Origin: Phycisphaerales bacterium
GTDB taxonomy: Bacteria > Planctomycetota > Phycisphaerae > Phycisphaerales > UBA1924
Direction: 5' to 3'
DNA: 64,000 nt
Assembly: GCA_029260295.1 (NCBI GenBank)
Contig: JAJDDN010000002.1
Location: 124,001-188,000, forward strand
A model generated the notes under the pieces. That model made no database searches. It worked only from the letters and a program-made list of their open reading frames with translations, and was not told the DNA's origin. Below are positions 1-9,546 of the stretch, piece after piece. Made by a program: the position numbers and the translations under genes. How positions within the stretch are numbered: the stretch's first letter is position 1; each line of letters begins with the position of its first letter.

Positions 1-75
1 GATGCCTGTGGAGGAGCAGCCGGTGACGAGGAGGACGGCGGTGAGGATGGCCGAGCGGAGGAGATGGGTGTTCAT
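1..75 (-). CDS. Lipoprotein, N-terminal fragment (runs off window)
   Basis: Only the first 25 codons are inside the window. They encode a typical lipoprotein signal peptide: a short positive N-terminus, a hydrophobic stretch, then the lipobox LVTGC with the acceptor cysteine at residue 20, followed by SSTG. The product should be lipidated and anchored in a membrane. Nothing of the mature domain is visible, so no function can be assigned. Confidence 0.6.
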   Translation of the reverse strand, partial: MNTHLLRSAILTAVLLVTGCSSTGI

Positions 76-232
76 GAGGGGATGATAGCGGATTTTGGGT
101 GGGTTTGGTTGGGGGGAGGGGCATTGAAAGAACTGTTTTATCTGAGTGTTAGCAGGGAATCAAAAATCTATGTATGCTGTAGTAGCATTCTGGAAACATC
201 AACAACACGATTGAATATCAACGATTGGGAAC

Positions 233-1489
233 ATGACTGAAACACCAAAACAAACAGACGAACGACTCCGGTCGTGGCTTGATGCAAATCAACTCGCCAG
301 AGAGCGGATGTGTCAGGCAATTTTATCAGTCGATGGGAGGTTTTCAAATGTCAACCTTCGCCAACCGAGGGGGGGACCAGATGGTGCAAGAGATTTAGAA
401 GCCAAATTTGAAAACGAAACAATTGCTTGGATTGCGATAGGTTTTCGTAACTCCGCATCCGATTCAAAAGATGACAGAAGTTGGGTAAAAAGAAAATTCA
501 CCAAGGATATTAACTCTGCACGCGATCACGGAAAAGAATTAAAAACATTTGGCTTTATGACAAATGTCTATATCACAGCAAACGCTAAAGATAAAATGCG
601 CACTTATGCGAATGAACTCGGGTTTGCCAACTGTTTTATATTTGACCGCGAACACCTCAGAGTGATTCTTGACAGCCCGGATGGCATGTCCTTTCGCTAT
701 CAATACCTAGCCATCTCACTGTCAGATGCAGAGCAAGCTGCATTTTTTGGGAAATGGGGAAAACGGTTAGAAGATAGCATTGCTGACATGGCCTCAAGCA
801 TTGATCTAAAAATGAGCAGGATTCAGTTTTTTCTTGAAAGCAACCGCCCATTAAAACGATTTTCATTCCATTTTGTGCTAGATGAAGAGTATGCCACAAA
901 CTATCCGTCTCATTTTCGTATCACTAGCTCTATCATAATATTTGGACACAACAAGAGATATTTGGAAATGCAGACATCATCTTGCGATGAAACCAAAGAT
1001 AGACCTTCAAGTTTTTCAGCTGGCAAACACAACTGTGTTCTTTCAAATTTTCGAACTCAAAGCTTAAAAAACGTAGACACAACCAAGGATTGGGTAACAA
1101 TTTCTTCTGGAACAGGCGTTTGGCCGGATAGTATGGCCACAATAATAGTACGAGGGGAACACAGCCAGTGGGTACCAAATCCTGATTCTGTGTTACTGTG
1201 CGACCTCGATGAAGCCTGGCACACAACGCATGTCAATGCTAGCTTAGCAGATAAAATTGTAAAGCTCAGAATTTTTGCAAATGAATATTTGATTCAAGAA
1301 ATTGATCGAAGTGACTTGTCATTCTCCGATCCAAATAAAATTCCAGAGCAACCATGGGACTTTAGTGAGGCTGAGCTGGCTGATCCTTGGGTTCGAGTTA
1401 TGGGTGCATTTGGATCCAGCTTTTCATTTTCCAGCAAAACCCCCACTCGTTTCTTTCAACCTACGACAAGCGGATCAACTGAATCCTGA
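233..1489 (+). CDS. Nuclease-like protein of unknown function, AT-rich singleton
   Basis: A 418-residue soluble protein with no signal peptide or membrane segment. Residues 45-57 read RGGPDGARDLEA and residues 64-92 contain IAIGFRNSASDSKDD then WVKRKF. From memory, this pattern (GGPDGxRDIEA, then a strand ending in GFxN) occurs in a family of restriction-endonuclease-like proteins, but the usual E/QxK of a PD-(D/E)XK site is not clean here (the strand reads AIGF). The C-terminal half is not recognised. The gene is clearly AT-richer than icd and the genes beyond it and uses A/T-ending codons freely, which suggests acquisition. It stands alone, convergent with icd 15 bp away. A defence role is possible but inferred only. 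Confidence 0.75.
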   Translation: MTETPKQTDERLRSWLDANQLARERMCQAILSVDGRFSNVNLRQPRGGPDGARDLEAKFENETIAWIAIGFRNSASDSKDDRSWVKRKFTKDINSARDHGKELKTFGFMTNVYITANAKDKMRTYANELGFANCFIFDREHLRVILDSPDGMSFRYQYLAISLSDAEQAAFFGKWGKRLEDSIADMASSIDLKMSRIQFFLESNRPLKRFSFHFVLDEEYATNYPSHFRITSSIIIFGHNKRYLEMQTSSCDETKDRPSSFSAGKHNCVLSNFRTQSLKNVDTTKDWVTISSGTGVWPDSMATIIVRGEHSQWVPNPDSVLLCDLDEAWHTTHVNASLADKIVKLRIFANEYLIQEIDRSDLSFSDPNKIPEQPWDFSEAELADPWVRVMGAFGSSFSFSSKTPTRFFQPTTSGSTES

Positions 1490-1504
1490 TATCTTTATAT
1501 CTAC

Positions 1505-2746
1505 TCACCCCATATGCTCGATAATGTCATCGCCAAACTCCGAACACTTGCGGAGGGTGGCTCCGTCCATCTGGCGTTCGAAGTCGTATGTTACCATCTT
1601 TGCTCCGATGGCGCCGTTGATGCCCTTGATGATCAAATCCGCGGCTTCGTTCCAGCCCATGTGGCGGAGCATCATTTCGCCCGACAAGATGAGTGAGCCG
1701 GGGTTAACCTTGTCTTGGTCGGCGTATTTGGGAGCCGTCCCGTGGGTGGCTTCGAAGATTGCGGTGCCGGTGTCGTAGTTGATGTTGGCGCCTGGGGCGA
1801 TGCCGATGCCGCCGACGCAGGCGGCGAGGGCGTCGGAGATGTAGTCGCCGTTGAGGTTCATCGTGGCGACGACGGAGTACTCCGCGGGACGGGTCAAGAT
1901 CTGCTGGAGGAAGGCGTCGGCGATGACATCCTTGATGATGATCGTCTTGCCTGTGTTTGGGTTTTTGAATGAGTGCCAGGGGCCGCCGTCGAGGGGGGTG
2001 GCGCCGAAGAGCTCGCGGGAGACTTCGTAGCCCCATTCCATGAATGCGCCCTCGGTGAACTTCATGATGTTGCCCTTGTGGACGAGAGTCACCGAGTCGC
2101 GGTCATTATCGATCGCGTACTGAATCGCGGCCTTGACGATGCGGGTCGTGCCTTCTTTGGAGGTTGGCTTGATGCCGAAGCCGGAGGTCTCTGGGAAGCG
2201 GACCTTTTTGAACATGTCCGGGAAGTTGTCCTTGAGGAGCGACTGGAACTTGGCGTTGTCGTCCGTGCCGGCTTCGAACTCGATGCCGGCGTAGATGTCT
2301 TCGGTGTTCTCGCGGAAGATGACCATGTCCGTCAGGTCCGGACGCTTGACCGGTGTGGGCACGCCTTCGAACCATCGGACTGGGCGGAGGCAGGTGTAGA
2401 GGTCGAGGACCTGACGGAGCGCGACATTGAGTGAGCGGATGCCGCCACCGACTGGGGTGGTTAGCGGGCCTTTGATGCCGACGAGGTATTTTTTGAAGTC
2501 TTCGAGTGTTTGCTCTGGGAGCCATTCATTGGTTGCGTTGAATGCTTTTTCGCCGGCGAGTGTTTCGTGCCAGTGGAGTTTGCGTTCCCCGTTGTATGCT
2601 TTTTCGACTGCGGCATCAAAGACACGGACCGAGGCGGCCCAGATGTCGGGTCCGGTGCCGTCGCCTTCGATGAATGGGACGATCGGGTTTGAAGGGACAT
2701 TGAGTTTGCCATCGATCATGGTGATTGGGGAGGCGGTGGTGGTCAT
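1505..2746 (-). CDS. icd: Isocitrate dehydrogenase, NADP-dependent
   Basis: Converts isocitrate to 2-oxoglutarate and CO2 in the TCA cycle, reducing NADP+. The 413-residue length and colinear motifs match the bacterial homodimeric type: [10 protein letters not shown] near the N-terminus, [13 protein letters not shown] (substrate-binding Ser105, the residue phosphorylated by AceK in enteric bacteria), [13 protein letters not shown], and near residue 340 HGTAPKYAD, where the Lys-Tyr pair marks NADP rather than NAD preference. AAGGAA lies just upstream of the ATG. Monocistronic in this context; the gene upstream is divergent. Assignment is firm; NADP preference is inferred from the Lys-Tyr pair. 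Confidence 0.97.
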   Translation of the reverse strand: MTTTASPITMIDGKLNVPSNPIVPFIEGDGTGPDIWAASVRVFDAAVEKAYNGERKLHWHETLAGEKAFNATNEWLPEQTLEDFKKYLVGIKGPLTTPVGGGIRSLNVALRQVLDLYTCLRPVRWFEGVPTPVKRPDLTDMVIFRENTEDIYAGIEFEAGTDDNAKFQSLLKDNFPDMFKKVRFPETSGFGIKPTSKEGTTRIVKAAIQYAIDNDRDSVTLVHKGNIMKFTEGAFMEWGYEVSRELFGATPLDGGPWHSFKNPNTGKTIIIKDVIADAFLQQILTRPAEYSVVATMNLNGDYISDALAACVGGIGIAPGANINYDTGTAIFEATHGTAPKYADQDKVNPGSLILSGEMMLRHMGWNEAADLIIKGINGAIGAKMVTYDFERQMDGATLRKCSEFGDDIIEHMG

Positions 2747-3022
2747 ATCTATTCCTTATGGGTTGGTCTGTAATTGGTTTGCATCTGGTCTGATCATTGA
2801 TCTTTTGACCCTTGCCCCCCAAAGTCTCATAATTGTACAGAAAACTTGCAAATGACCGTGAATTTGCGATCAATTCAACCTTTGGCCAATCCAGAATCAT
2901 CCATTCTCTGTTACGCTACCTAAAGAGCATCCGCGCCATCAAGAGGGGTCTTCGTGCCGCGACTATTGAGTGGCATCGTTCTGCAACGATCCGGCAGATC
3001 TCCGAATCCTACCATGTGCTCT

Positions 3023-4009
3023 ATGAACATAGCACACCGCCCCATTGCCGTCGTTTTCCTGCTCGCGTTCTCCACCGTTCTGGGCTGCACCACCGTTCAA
3101 TCGCGGCCCAGCACCCTCCCCACCGCCGCCGCTCGGCTTGAGGCCGATGTCCGCACGCTCACCACACGGTTCCCACACCGCAACGCAACCGATCGCGAGC
3201 AGCTCAATGCCGCGGGAGCTTGGATCGCCAATCGCTTCGTTCGGCTGGGCTACCAAATCGAGTTTGAACCCCTCCCCGTCCCCGTCAAAGGCGAGGCCTG
3301 GTCCACCAACACCATCGCCACACTCGTCGGCACCACGCACCCCGATGAGATCATCGTCATCGGTGCTCATTACGACACGGAGGTCAACACCCCCGGCGCT
3401 GATGACAACGCTTCGGGCGTCGCGGTGATGCTTGAACTGGCCGCGAGATTCTCGCGCAACCCACAACCGAGAACCATCCGCTTCATCGGCTTCACCAACG
3501 AAGAAAACTCAAACTCCGCCAACACAGGCATGGGCTCGCTCACCAGCGCCCGCAACTCCAAAGAACGCGGCGACAACATCATCGCCATGCTCTCGCTGGA
3601 AATGCTCGGCTATTTTAGTGACGCCCCCAACTCCCAGACCTACCCCTTCCCGCCGAAGATGGCCGCCCAGCTCGGGCTCGACCTCCCCACCACCGGCGAC
3701 TTCATCGCGATCGTCGCCAGAACCAACGATGCCGCCCTGGTCGCCCAGGTCGCGGAGTCCATGACCCAAGCGGGAACGATCCCGGTCGTCGCGGCTCCGC
3801 TGCCGGCGCAGGTGCGGGCGATCTACCGGTCGGATCATGCGAACTACTGGATGCAGGGGTACCCGGCCGCGATGATCACCGACACGAGTGAATATCGGAA
3901 TCCGCATTATCACAAGATGAGCGATACGCCGGGGACGCTGGATTATGGGCGGATGGCGGCTGTTGCTGATGCGCTTGAAGTTGCGGTTCGATCACTCACT
4001 AACAGGTAA
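3023..4009 (+). CDS. M28-family zinc aminopeptidase, lipoprotein
   Basis: Predicted membrane-anchored exopeptidase. Starting at 3023 gives MNIAHRPIAVVFLLAFSTVLGC, a lipoprotein signal with Cys22; an in-frame ATG at 3014 is an alternative and neither has a strong ribosome-binding site. All five di-zinc and catalytic elements of family M28 are visible in order: His in GAHYDT (about residue 115), Asp in GADDNASG, the Glu pair in NEENS, Glu in SLEMLG, and His in PHYHKMSDT near the C-terminus. The substrate cannot be told from sequence. It is followed immediately by palindromic repeat elements that may also end transcription. Confidence 0.9.
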   Translation: MNIAHRPIAVVFLLAFSTVLGCTTVQSRPSTLPTAAARLEADVRTLTTRFPHRNATDREQLNAAGAWIANRFVRLGYQIEFEPLPVPVKGEAWSTNTIATLVGTTHPDEIIVIGAHYDTEVNTPGADDNASGVAVMLELAARFSRNPQPRTIRFIGFTNEENSNSANTGMGSLTSARNSKERGDNIIAMLSLEMLGYFSDAPNSQTYPFPPKMAAQLGLDLPTTGDFIAIVARTNDAALVAQVAESMTQAGTIPVVAAPLPAQVRAIYRSDHANYWMQGYPAAMITDTSEYRNPHYHKMSDTPGTLDYGRMAAVADALEVAVRSLTNR

Positions 4010-4010
4010 A

Positions 4011-4248
4011 GGGTGCCCCGACTCGCCGTCTTCGGCGAGTTGGGATTGAAGATTTCTGAACCACACAAGGCCGCTCTACTCCAAAGACCCGACGCGGATA
4101 AGAATCCGAGTCGGGGCACCCGGCTCCATTATTCAGAGCTTGATTCGTTCACACCACCAGAAGAATAAGACATTCTTTTAGTCTCCACTGCGTGATCCTT
4201 GCCTGCGGAAGCCACTACTGCGCCGAAGACGGCGGGTAGTGGCACCCT
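4011..4248. repeat. Three palindromic elements (PE family) between M28 gene and rplU
   Basis: Fills most of the 313 bp gap. Copy 1 (4011-4043, +) starts GGGTGCC and has the core GCCGTCTTCGGC with arms CCGACTC/GAGTTGG. Copy 2 (4084-4121, reverse) runs from AAGACCCGAC to GTCGGGGCACCC with a different loop. Copy 3 (4212-4248, reverse) has arms CCACTACT/AGTAGTGG around GCGCCGAAGACGGC. Arms differ between copies but remain complementary. Confidence 0.85.
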
Positions 4249-4268
4249 CAGAATCACATTGCCAACAA

Positions 4269-4294
4269 AAAGCCCCGCCAAATGACGGGGCTTT
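4269..4294 (-). terminator. Intrinsic terminator of rplU
   Basis: On the minus strand AGCCCCG...CGGGGCT forms a 7 bp stem followed by TTTTTG, 30-50 bp after the rplU stop. Confidence 0.8.
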
Positions 4295-4322
4295 CAATAT
4301 TCTACTTTGGGGGGTTGGGGGG

Positions 4323-4679
4323 TTAGCCCTTGATGGTGGCGACTGTGGCGATGGTGAAGCGTTGGCGGTGGCCGGTTTTCTTTTGGTAGGTGCTCTTGGT
4401 GCGGAACTTGTGGATGAAGAGCTTGTCGCCCTTCTTCACAGGTTCAGTAATCTCAAGAGTGACCTTCGCGCCCTTAACATATGGCTCGCCGAGCTTGGCG
4501 TCGCCGCCGGCGGAGCCGACTACGAGGACCTTGTCGATTTCGATCTTGTCGCCGGCTTTGGATTCGCCGTTGTTGTAGAGGTCGATGTAGATCGAATCGC
4601 CTTGGGTGACTTTGCGTTGTCCGCCGGACTCTTCGATGATTGCGTAGGTGTCTGCGTTGGTATCTGTTTTCTTAGCCAT
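4323..4679 (-). CDS. rplU: 50S ribosomal protein L21
   Basis: A 118-residue protein matching L21, which binds 23S rRNA domain II near L20. Visible family features: YAIIEESGGQRKV near the N-terminus, the basic block FIHKFRTKSTYQKKTGHRQR, and the C-terminal end FTIATVATIKG. A GGAG sits about 13 bp before the ATG. In most bacteria rplU is followed by rpmA (L27); here a terminator follows at once, so L27 is not adjacent, which is a little unusual. Confidence 0.95.
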   Translation of the reverse strand: MAKKTDTNADTYAIIEESGGQRKVTQGDSIYIDLYNNGESKAGDKIEIDKVLVVGSAGGDAKLGEPYVKGAKVTLEITEPVKKGDKLFIHKFRTKSTYQKKTGHRQRFTIATVATIKG

Positions 4680-4868
4680 TTTGGGGGGGTGCTCCGTTCA
4701 GCTGCCGCGTAAGTTCGGGGTGGGTCATGCTTTGGCCCACTTGTAACCCGTCATACCTCGGGGTCGAGATGATAGCCCCGCTGCTTCTGTTTGTTCGCTG
4801 GATCGCGGCCAGAACCCTGAATTGGGGCAATCCGGCCCAAATTCAGCGATCAGCACCCCCCAGAATCC

Positions 4869-4903
4869 AAAAAAGGGATCGGCACCCGAAAGCACCGATC
4901 CCC
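4869..4903 (-). terminator. Intrinsic terminator of the DUF2202 gene
   Basis: GGGATCGG/CCGATCCC stem, followed on the minus strand by TTTTTTGG, about 20 bp after the stop codon at 4924. Confidence 0.8.
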
Positions 4904-4923
4904 GAGGACAGTCATTAATCGAT

Positions 4924-5727
4924 TTAGCCTTTACACAAGCCGCAGCCCTGGCCATTGCTTTGGCCGTTTCCCTGTTTGCCATTTGCCCGCTGGCCATTGC
5001 CTTGCCCGAGAGCTTTGTCTTGTCCCATTCCTTTACCCTGCCCGGCGCCGTGTCCGCGTTCGAAGTCTGAGGCGGCGATGGTGTCGAACTCTGTTTGAGT
5101 GAGATGCTCGGCTTCATAGCTCCCGCCGTTGGCCTGGATCTGGGCGGCGAATGCGCGGAGGTGGTTTCTTGTTGCTCGTTCTAGATTGCCGTAGACCTGA
5201 ACCAACACCGGATCACCGACACCGACTCCCGCTGTCCGCAGATCGGAGAGATCAAGCTCTTCGATCTTTGCGCCGACCTTGAACGCATCCATCAGCGATT
5301 CGGATCCCGACTCAACAAGCTGCACATATAAATCGCTGTACAGTTCCGATGTAAACACGCCGGGTGTCTGATCAACAATCGGATCCTCTATCCCGAAACG
5401 ATCGAGCATCTTCTCCATCGCGCCCATGTGTTTGAGCTCTGCGTTGCGGATGCCGAACACCTGAGCCCCCCACTTCTCGTGCATCGCAAGGTATACATCG
5501 TGCGCCAGTTTTTCTTCTTCTCGCATACGGATCAGTTCATTGGCCGCCTGAGAAGAAAGTTCAACAACCGACGCCTGCATGCCAGTCACGCACGCGCCGT
5601 CCCCCCCGCCCCCTTGGCCCCCGCAACCACCAGCACCCCTGCCTCCGGGCCCAATGGCCAATGCGGTGCCGGTGAGTACTACGAGTGTCGATACGAATCC
5701 TGCTTTCAAAAGTGTGCGGCTGGTCAT
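4924..5727 (-). CDS. Secreted ferritin-like DUF2202 protein
   Basis: The start at 5727 is set by an AAGGAG ribosome site 7 bp upstream and by a clean signal peptide (MTSRTLLKAGF..., cleavage after ALA). The mature part begins with a Gly-rich linker with cysteines (GGRGAGGCGGQGGGG), then a four-helix DUF2202 domain: ELIRMREEEKLAHDVYLAMH, then AELKHMGAMEKML, then RATRNHLRAF. The Glu/His spacing resembles a ferritin-like metal site. The last 40 residues are a low-complexity Gly/Gln/Asn tail ending in CGLC. Molecular function of DUF2202 is not established; a metal or redox role in the periplasm is inference. Confidence 0.8.
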   Translation of the reverse strand: MTSRTLLKAGFVSTLVVLTGTALAIGPGGRGAGGCGGQGGGGDGACVTGMQASVVELSSQAANELIRMREEEKLAHDVYLAMHEKWGAQVFGIRNAELKHMGAMEKMLDRFGIEDPIVDQTPGVFTSELYSDLYVQLVESGSESLMDAFKVGAKIEELDLSDLRTAGVGVGDPVLVQVYGNLERATRNHLRAFAAQIQANGGSYEAEHLTQTEFDTIAASDFERGHGAGQGKGMGQDKALGQGNGQRANGKQGNGQSNGQGCGLCKG

Positions 5728-5895
5728 TGTATAACTCCTTCGTTTGGGCGAGCCATTCATCCTGCAATGTCGGCTCCACACCGTTCAACTGCATAACGCA
5801 TTGCGCTGTCCGATATTGCAAGTGCCTATAGAAAAAGCACCAAGCAGACTACATGTCTAGCTCAGTGCTTCAGAAGTCGGTTCGAGTTGTTCGTC

Positions 5896-7803
5896 TTATT
5901 CGGCCGCGGCTTGTGCTTTGCTCTTGGCGATGCGGGCGTCGCGTTTGCGGACCGACTCGCTCAGGTTGACCTTCCGGAGCCGGACGGTCTTTGGGGTCAT
6001 CTCGACAAGCTCGTCCTCTTCGATGTATTCGAGTGACTGCTCAAGCGAGAGATCGCGCGGGGCCTTCAAGGTCACGGTGGCTTCTTTGTTGGCCATCCGC
6101 ATGTTATCGAGCTGCTTCTGGCGGGCGATGTTGACGGTCATGTCGAGGTTCCGGTTGGCTTCGCCGATGACCTGGCCCGCGTAGACCTGATCGCCGGGAC
6201 GCACAAACAGCACGCCGCGTTCGTGGAGGAGCTGGGCCGCGTGCGAGGTGACCGGTCCTGTTTCTGATGCGACCAGGACCCCGTTGTGGCGTACTGGACG
6301 CTCGCCTGTCAGGGGTACGAACTTGAGGAATGTATGGTGCATAATCCCTTCGCCCTGCGTCGCATTGAGGATTCGACTGCGCAACCCGATGAGGGCCCGA
6401 GAGGTGATCTCAAAGACACAGTGGGTCAGGCCGTCGCCACGGGGTTCGACCTTGACGACCTCGCCCTTGCGTTCTCCGACGATCTGCATGACGCTGCCGA
6501 CGGTTTCGTCGGTGGTATCGACGACGAGTTCTTCGACGGGTTCGCACTTGACGCCATCGATTTCTTTTTCGATGACGATCGGGCGACCGACCGCGAGTTC
6601 GAAGCCTTCGCGCCGCATGGTTTCGAGCAGGATCCCGAGGTGGAGCAGTCCACGGCCAGAAACAATAAACTCGTCGGTCGTGCGACCAGGGACAACAGCG
6701 AGCGCAACATTGTGCTCAAGCTCACGATCCAGACGCGTGCGGATCTGACGCGAAGTCACATACTCACCATCGTTCCCAGAGAACGGCGAATCGTTCACAC
6801 GGAAACTCATAGAAATTGTCGGCTCATCAATCGCGACGCGTTCCATCGGTACCGGGTGATCGACATCGCAGATGGTGTCACCGATATCAAGCCCATCGAT
6901 GCCTGAGATGGAGCACAGATCGCCCGCACCGATTGAATCTGCGTTTACCTTCCCCAAACCCTTGAATCCCTGGAGATTGACAACCTTCGCTTTCTTGGTT
7001 GTCACATTCCCTTCAGAATCCTGCTTGACCAGCACAATCGGCTGGCCGGCTTTGACCGTCCCCTGCGTCACGCGGCCGACCCCGATACGACCGACATACT
7101 CCGAGAACGCGAGCGTTGTGATCTGCATCTGCAACGGCTTCTCAAGGTACACATCTGGGTGCGGGATGTGCTCGACAATTGCTTGGAACACAGGACGCAG
7201 ATCCGGCCCCTTGGTCTCCCCATCCCATTCATCAATCGCCCACCCGTCGCGAGCCGAAGCGTACACAACGGGGAAGTCCAGAATCTCATCCTCAGCACCG
7301 AGCGCCGCAAGCAGGTCAAAGACCTCGCCGATCACGCGATCAGGATCGCCGTCGGGACGGTCACACTTATTGATCACCACAACCGGCTTGAGCCCGGCTT
7401 CGAGCGCCTTGCTCAGCACGAACCGAGTCTGAGGCATCGGACCTTCATACGCATCAACCACAAGCAGACAGCCGTCGGCCATCCGGAGCACACGCTCAAC
7501 CTCGCCGCCGAAATCCGCGTGACCCGGGGTATCGATGATGTTGATCCGGTAGTCGGTCCCAGTTGGATCGTGGTACTCCACGGCACAGTTCTTCGACAAA
7601 ATCGTAATCCCGCGTTCGCGTTCAAGATCGCCCGAGTCGAGGATCAATCCGTGCTGACCGCCCTCGAGTTTTTCGAGTTCGCCTGAGCGGAAGTTGCCCG
7701 ATTGTTTGAGCAGATTGTCGACGAGCGTGGTCTTGCCGTGGTCGACATGTGCGATGATCGCGACATTACGAAGGGTCGTAATTGTGGTGGTTTCAGATGG
7801 CAT
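5896..7803 (-). CDS. typA: Ribosome-associated GTPase TypA/BipA
   Basis: A 635-residue translational GTPase that acts on 50S assembly and stress translation in model bacteria. G1 is AHVDHGKTT (residues 18-26), followed by RERGITI, DTPGHADFGGEVER and NKCDRPD. EF-G-like domains II, III and V and the BipA-specific C-terminal domain follow (TGPVTSHAAQLLHERG, then DNMRMANKEATVTLKAPRDL). Length and order match the family closely. The C-terminal tail is Lys/Arg/Ala-rich. Upstream spacing shows only a weak CGGAA ribosome site. Confidence 0.97.
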   Translation of the reverse strand: MPSETTTITTLRNVAIIAHVDHGKTTLVDNLLKQSGNFRSGELEKLEGGQHGLILDSGDLERERGITILSKNCAVEYHDPTGTDYRINIIDTPGHADFGGEVERVLRMADGCLLVVDAYEGPMPQTRFVLSKALEAGLKPVVVINKCDRPDGDPDRVIGEVFDLLAALGAEDEILDFPVVYASARDGWAIDEWDGETKGPDLRPVFQAIVEHIPHPDVYLEKPLQMQITTLAFSEYVGRIGVGRVTQGTVKAGQPIVLVKQDSEGNVTTKKAKVVNLQGFKGLGKVNADSIGAGDLCSISGIDGLDIGDTICDVDHPVPMERVAIDEPTISMSFRVNDSPFSGNDGEYVTSRQIRTRLDRELEHNVALAVVPGRTTDEFIVSGRGLLHLGILLETMRREGFELAVGRPIVIEKEIDGVKCEPVEELVVDTTDETVGSVMQIVGERKGEVVKVEPRGDGLTHCVFEITSRALIGLRSRILNATQGEGIMHHTFLKFVPLTGERPVRHNGVLVASETGPVTSHAAQLLHERGVLFVRPGDQVYAGQVIGEANRNLDMTVNIARQKQLDNMRMANKEATVTLKAPRDLSLEQSLEYIEEDELVEMTPKTVRLRKVNLSESVRKRDARIAKSKAQAAAE

Positions 7804-7938
7804 GGGTGATTCCGGATCTGTTCAGGTATTCGATCGTGTCAGTAGAGGCCCGGCAACCGCCGAATCTCTGGCCACAAGTCTAGACCCTGCAACAACAAAG
7901 ATCGGCACCACAACCCCATGCCTACCCAATATGCCCGT

Positions 7939-9546
7939 CTATTCGAGGCCTTTCTTGATCTGCACCTTCCCCCGCAATGCCCCCTCATCATCAACCACTT
8001 CCCAAGAGATGCGATCGAGCCCGGTAATACTGTCCATATTGCCGAGCCATTGAATATTCTTCATCGAGTCGAGCAAGGCCTGAACCCGGATAAACCCGCT
8101 CATTACCACCGAACTGGCCGCTGGTTTATCATCGAGCCAGCCCATACCAACGGCATCAAGTGAATCCGCCGCCTCGCTGAGCACCTGAACCCTGGACTTG
8201 GTATCAATACCCTCGCCGGCCAACGAGAGAATAAGCTCCGAAGACCCGGCCCGCTGGGTCGTCAACCAAGACACATTCGTCTCGATCTGATTGGAAATCA
8301 CCGTGTGCGATCGGATCGCATCGGGGAACATCCCGCCGTACGAACCCTGCCCGGTCTTCCTAGCTCTGGGGTACCGCGCCCCTCCATCGTCGAACACCAA
8401 AGGTTCAATTAGCTCATCGATTGACCCGGCATCAACCTCCCCCATGCCGAAGACAGACATAACCGTCATCCCCATCTGGCCTGAGTCTCTCCCAAGATTC
8501 CCCGTGTCATCTGCTGATACAACGAACAGCGAACCAGTCGGTTCAAGCACCGTCCCATCTGGGATCAAGCTGTCTTTGAGCGTCACGGTAAAGCTCCCGT
8601 CATCACCAAACACCAGTCTCATTACAGGCGACGCCGCCATCGCCATCACGGTGTCCTCGCCAAGGGCTCCGAGCAATCCGAGCGGCGCATGCCCGCGCGG
8701 AATCTCGCCTTCGATCGGGAGCGTCATCGATATTTCAAGCCCGTCTGTCTCACTCTCGCCAACCAATGCTTTCAAATGCTTGCCCGCACCGCCCCACCGC
8801 TCCCCGAGAAGCCCGCCTGCCCCGCCAACTCTTGCACGCAGCGCCACTGACCACTCACCACTACCGGTCCAGCTTGGCAGCACGGATTCTTCATCCAGTT
8901 CTCCGTCCTCAAGAACCGCCAGCAGCCCGCGTTCGAGCAACTCACGCCCGCCCTTGGGACTCAGCATCACACGAGACTTCTTCCCGTCTTCCCCTTTGAG
9001 CATCACAAACCAGTACCGCCCGGATTCGAGTCCGTACACGGCTACTCCGTGCACAATCTCCCGAGGCACCGGCTTGAGTTTCTTCCGCAGCCCCTTTAAA
9101 TCCGACCCGTCAACCTCCGCCATGACCACCCAGTTGGTATCAGCATTTGAGATGAGCTTAAGTGGATTAATCGACCGTCCAAACACCGAATCAACAAGCA
9201 CCACCACACGCCCAGAAAGCAATGTCCCGATCACGCCGTCGGCATCGGTCTCAAACAACTCTCCCAACGCCCCCCATGCACGATGCGACTTCCCAAACAT
9301 CCCCGCAGACCCAAGAAGCTTTCTAGACCTTCGGCCAGTCTCGCTAAGCAGATGCTCGGCAGGATTGTCAAGAACAGCAACAACATCGATCTCAGCAGGG
9401 AACGAATCCAGCAACCCCCAAGGCTCGGCCTGCTCCTGAGCAGCCGCCGCAGGAGCACACAACAACGCGCACACGCACACCACCCGCCGGGTCAGCAAGA
9501 CAACACCTTGGCACTTAGATTTAAGGTAGATCAGCGATGCGTTCAT
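7939..9546 (-). CDS. Secreted protein of unknown function in sigma-factor operon
   Basis: A roughly 535-residue exported protein. Position 9546 is an ATG (preceded by an in-frame GTG); a TTG at 9498 with AAGGTG upstream would give a cleaner signal peptide, LTRRVVCVCALLCAPAAAAQ. The mature protein begins with PWGLLDSFPAEIDVVAVLDNPAEHLL, a shape seen in planctomycete proteins that report per-residue norms, but no catalytic motif is recognisable. Its start overlaps the end of the anti-sigma gene by 26 bp, so it is translationally coupled and probably an effector or sensor of that regulatory unit. Function unknown. Confidence 0.75.
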   Translation of the reverse strand: MNASLIYLKSKCQGVVLLTRRVVCVCALLCAPAAAAQEQAEPWGLLDSFPAEIDVVAVLDNPAEHLLSETGRRSRKLLGSAGMFGKSHRAWGALGELFETDADGVIGTLLSGRVVVLVDSVFGRSINPLKLISNADTNWVVMAEVDGSDLKGLRKKLKPVPREIVHGVAVYGLESGRYWFVMLKGEDGKKSRVMLSPKGGRELLERGLLAVLEDGELDEESVLPSWTGSGEWSVALRARVGGAGGLLGERWGGAGKHLKALVGESETDGLEISMTLPIEGEIPRGHAPLGLLGALGEDTVMAMAASPVMRLVFGDDGSFTVTLKDSLIPDGTVLEPTGSLFVVSADDTGNLGRDSGQMGMTVMSVFGMGEVDAGSIDELIEPLVFDDGGARYPRARKTGQGSYGGMFPDAIRSHTVISNQIETNVSWLTTQRAGSSELILSLAGEGIDTKSRVQVLSEAADSLDAVGMGWLDDKPAASSVVMSGFIRVQALLDSMKNIQWLGNMDSITGLDRISWEVVDDEGALRGKVQIKKGLE

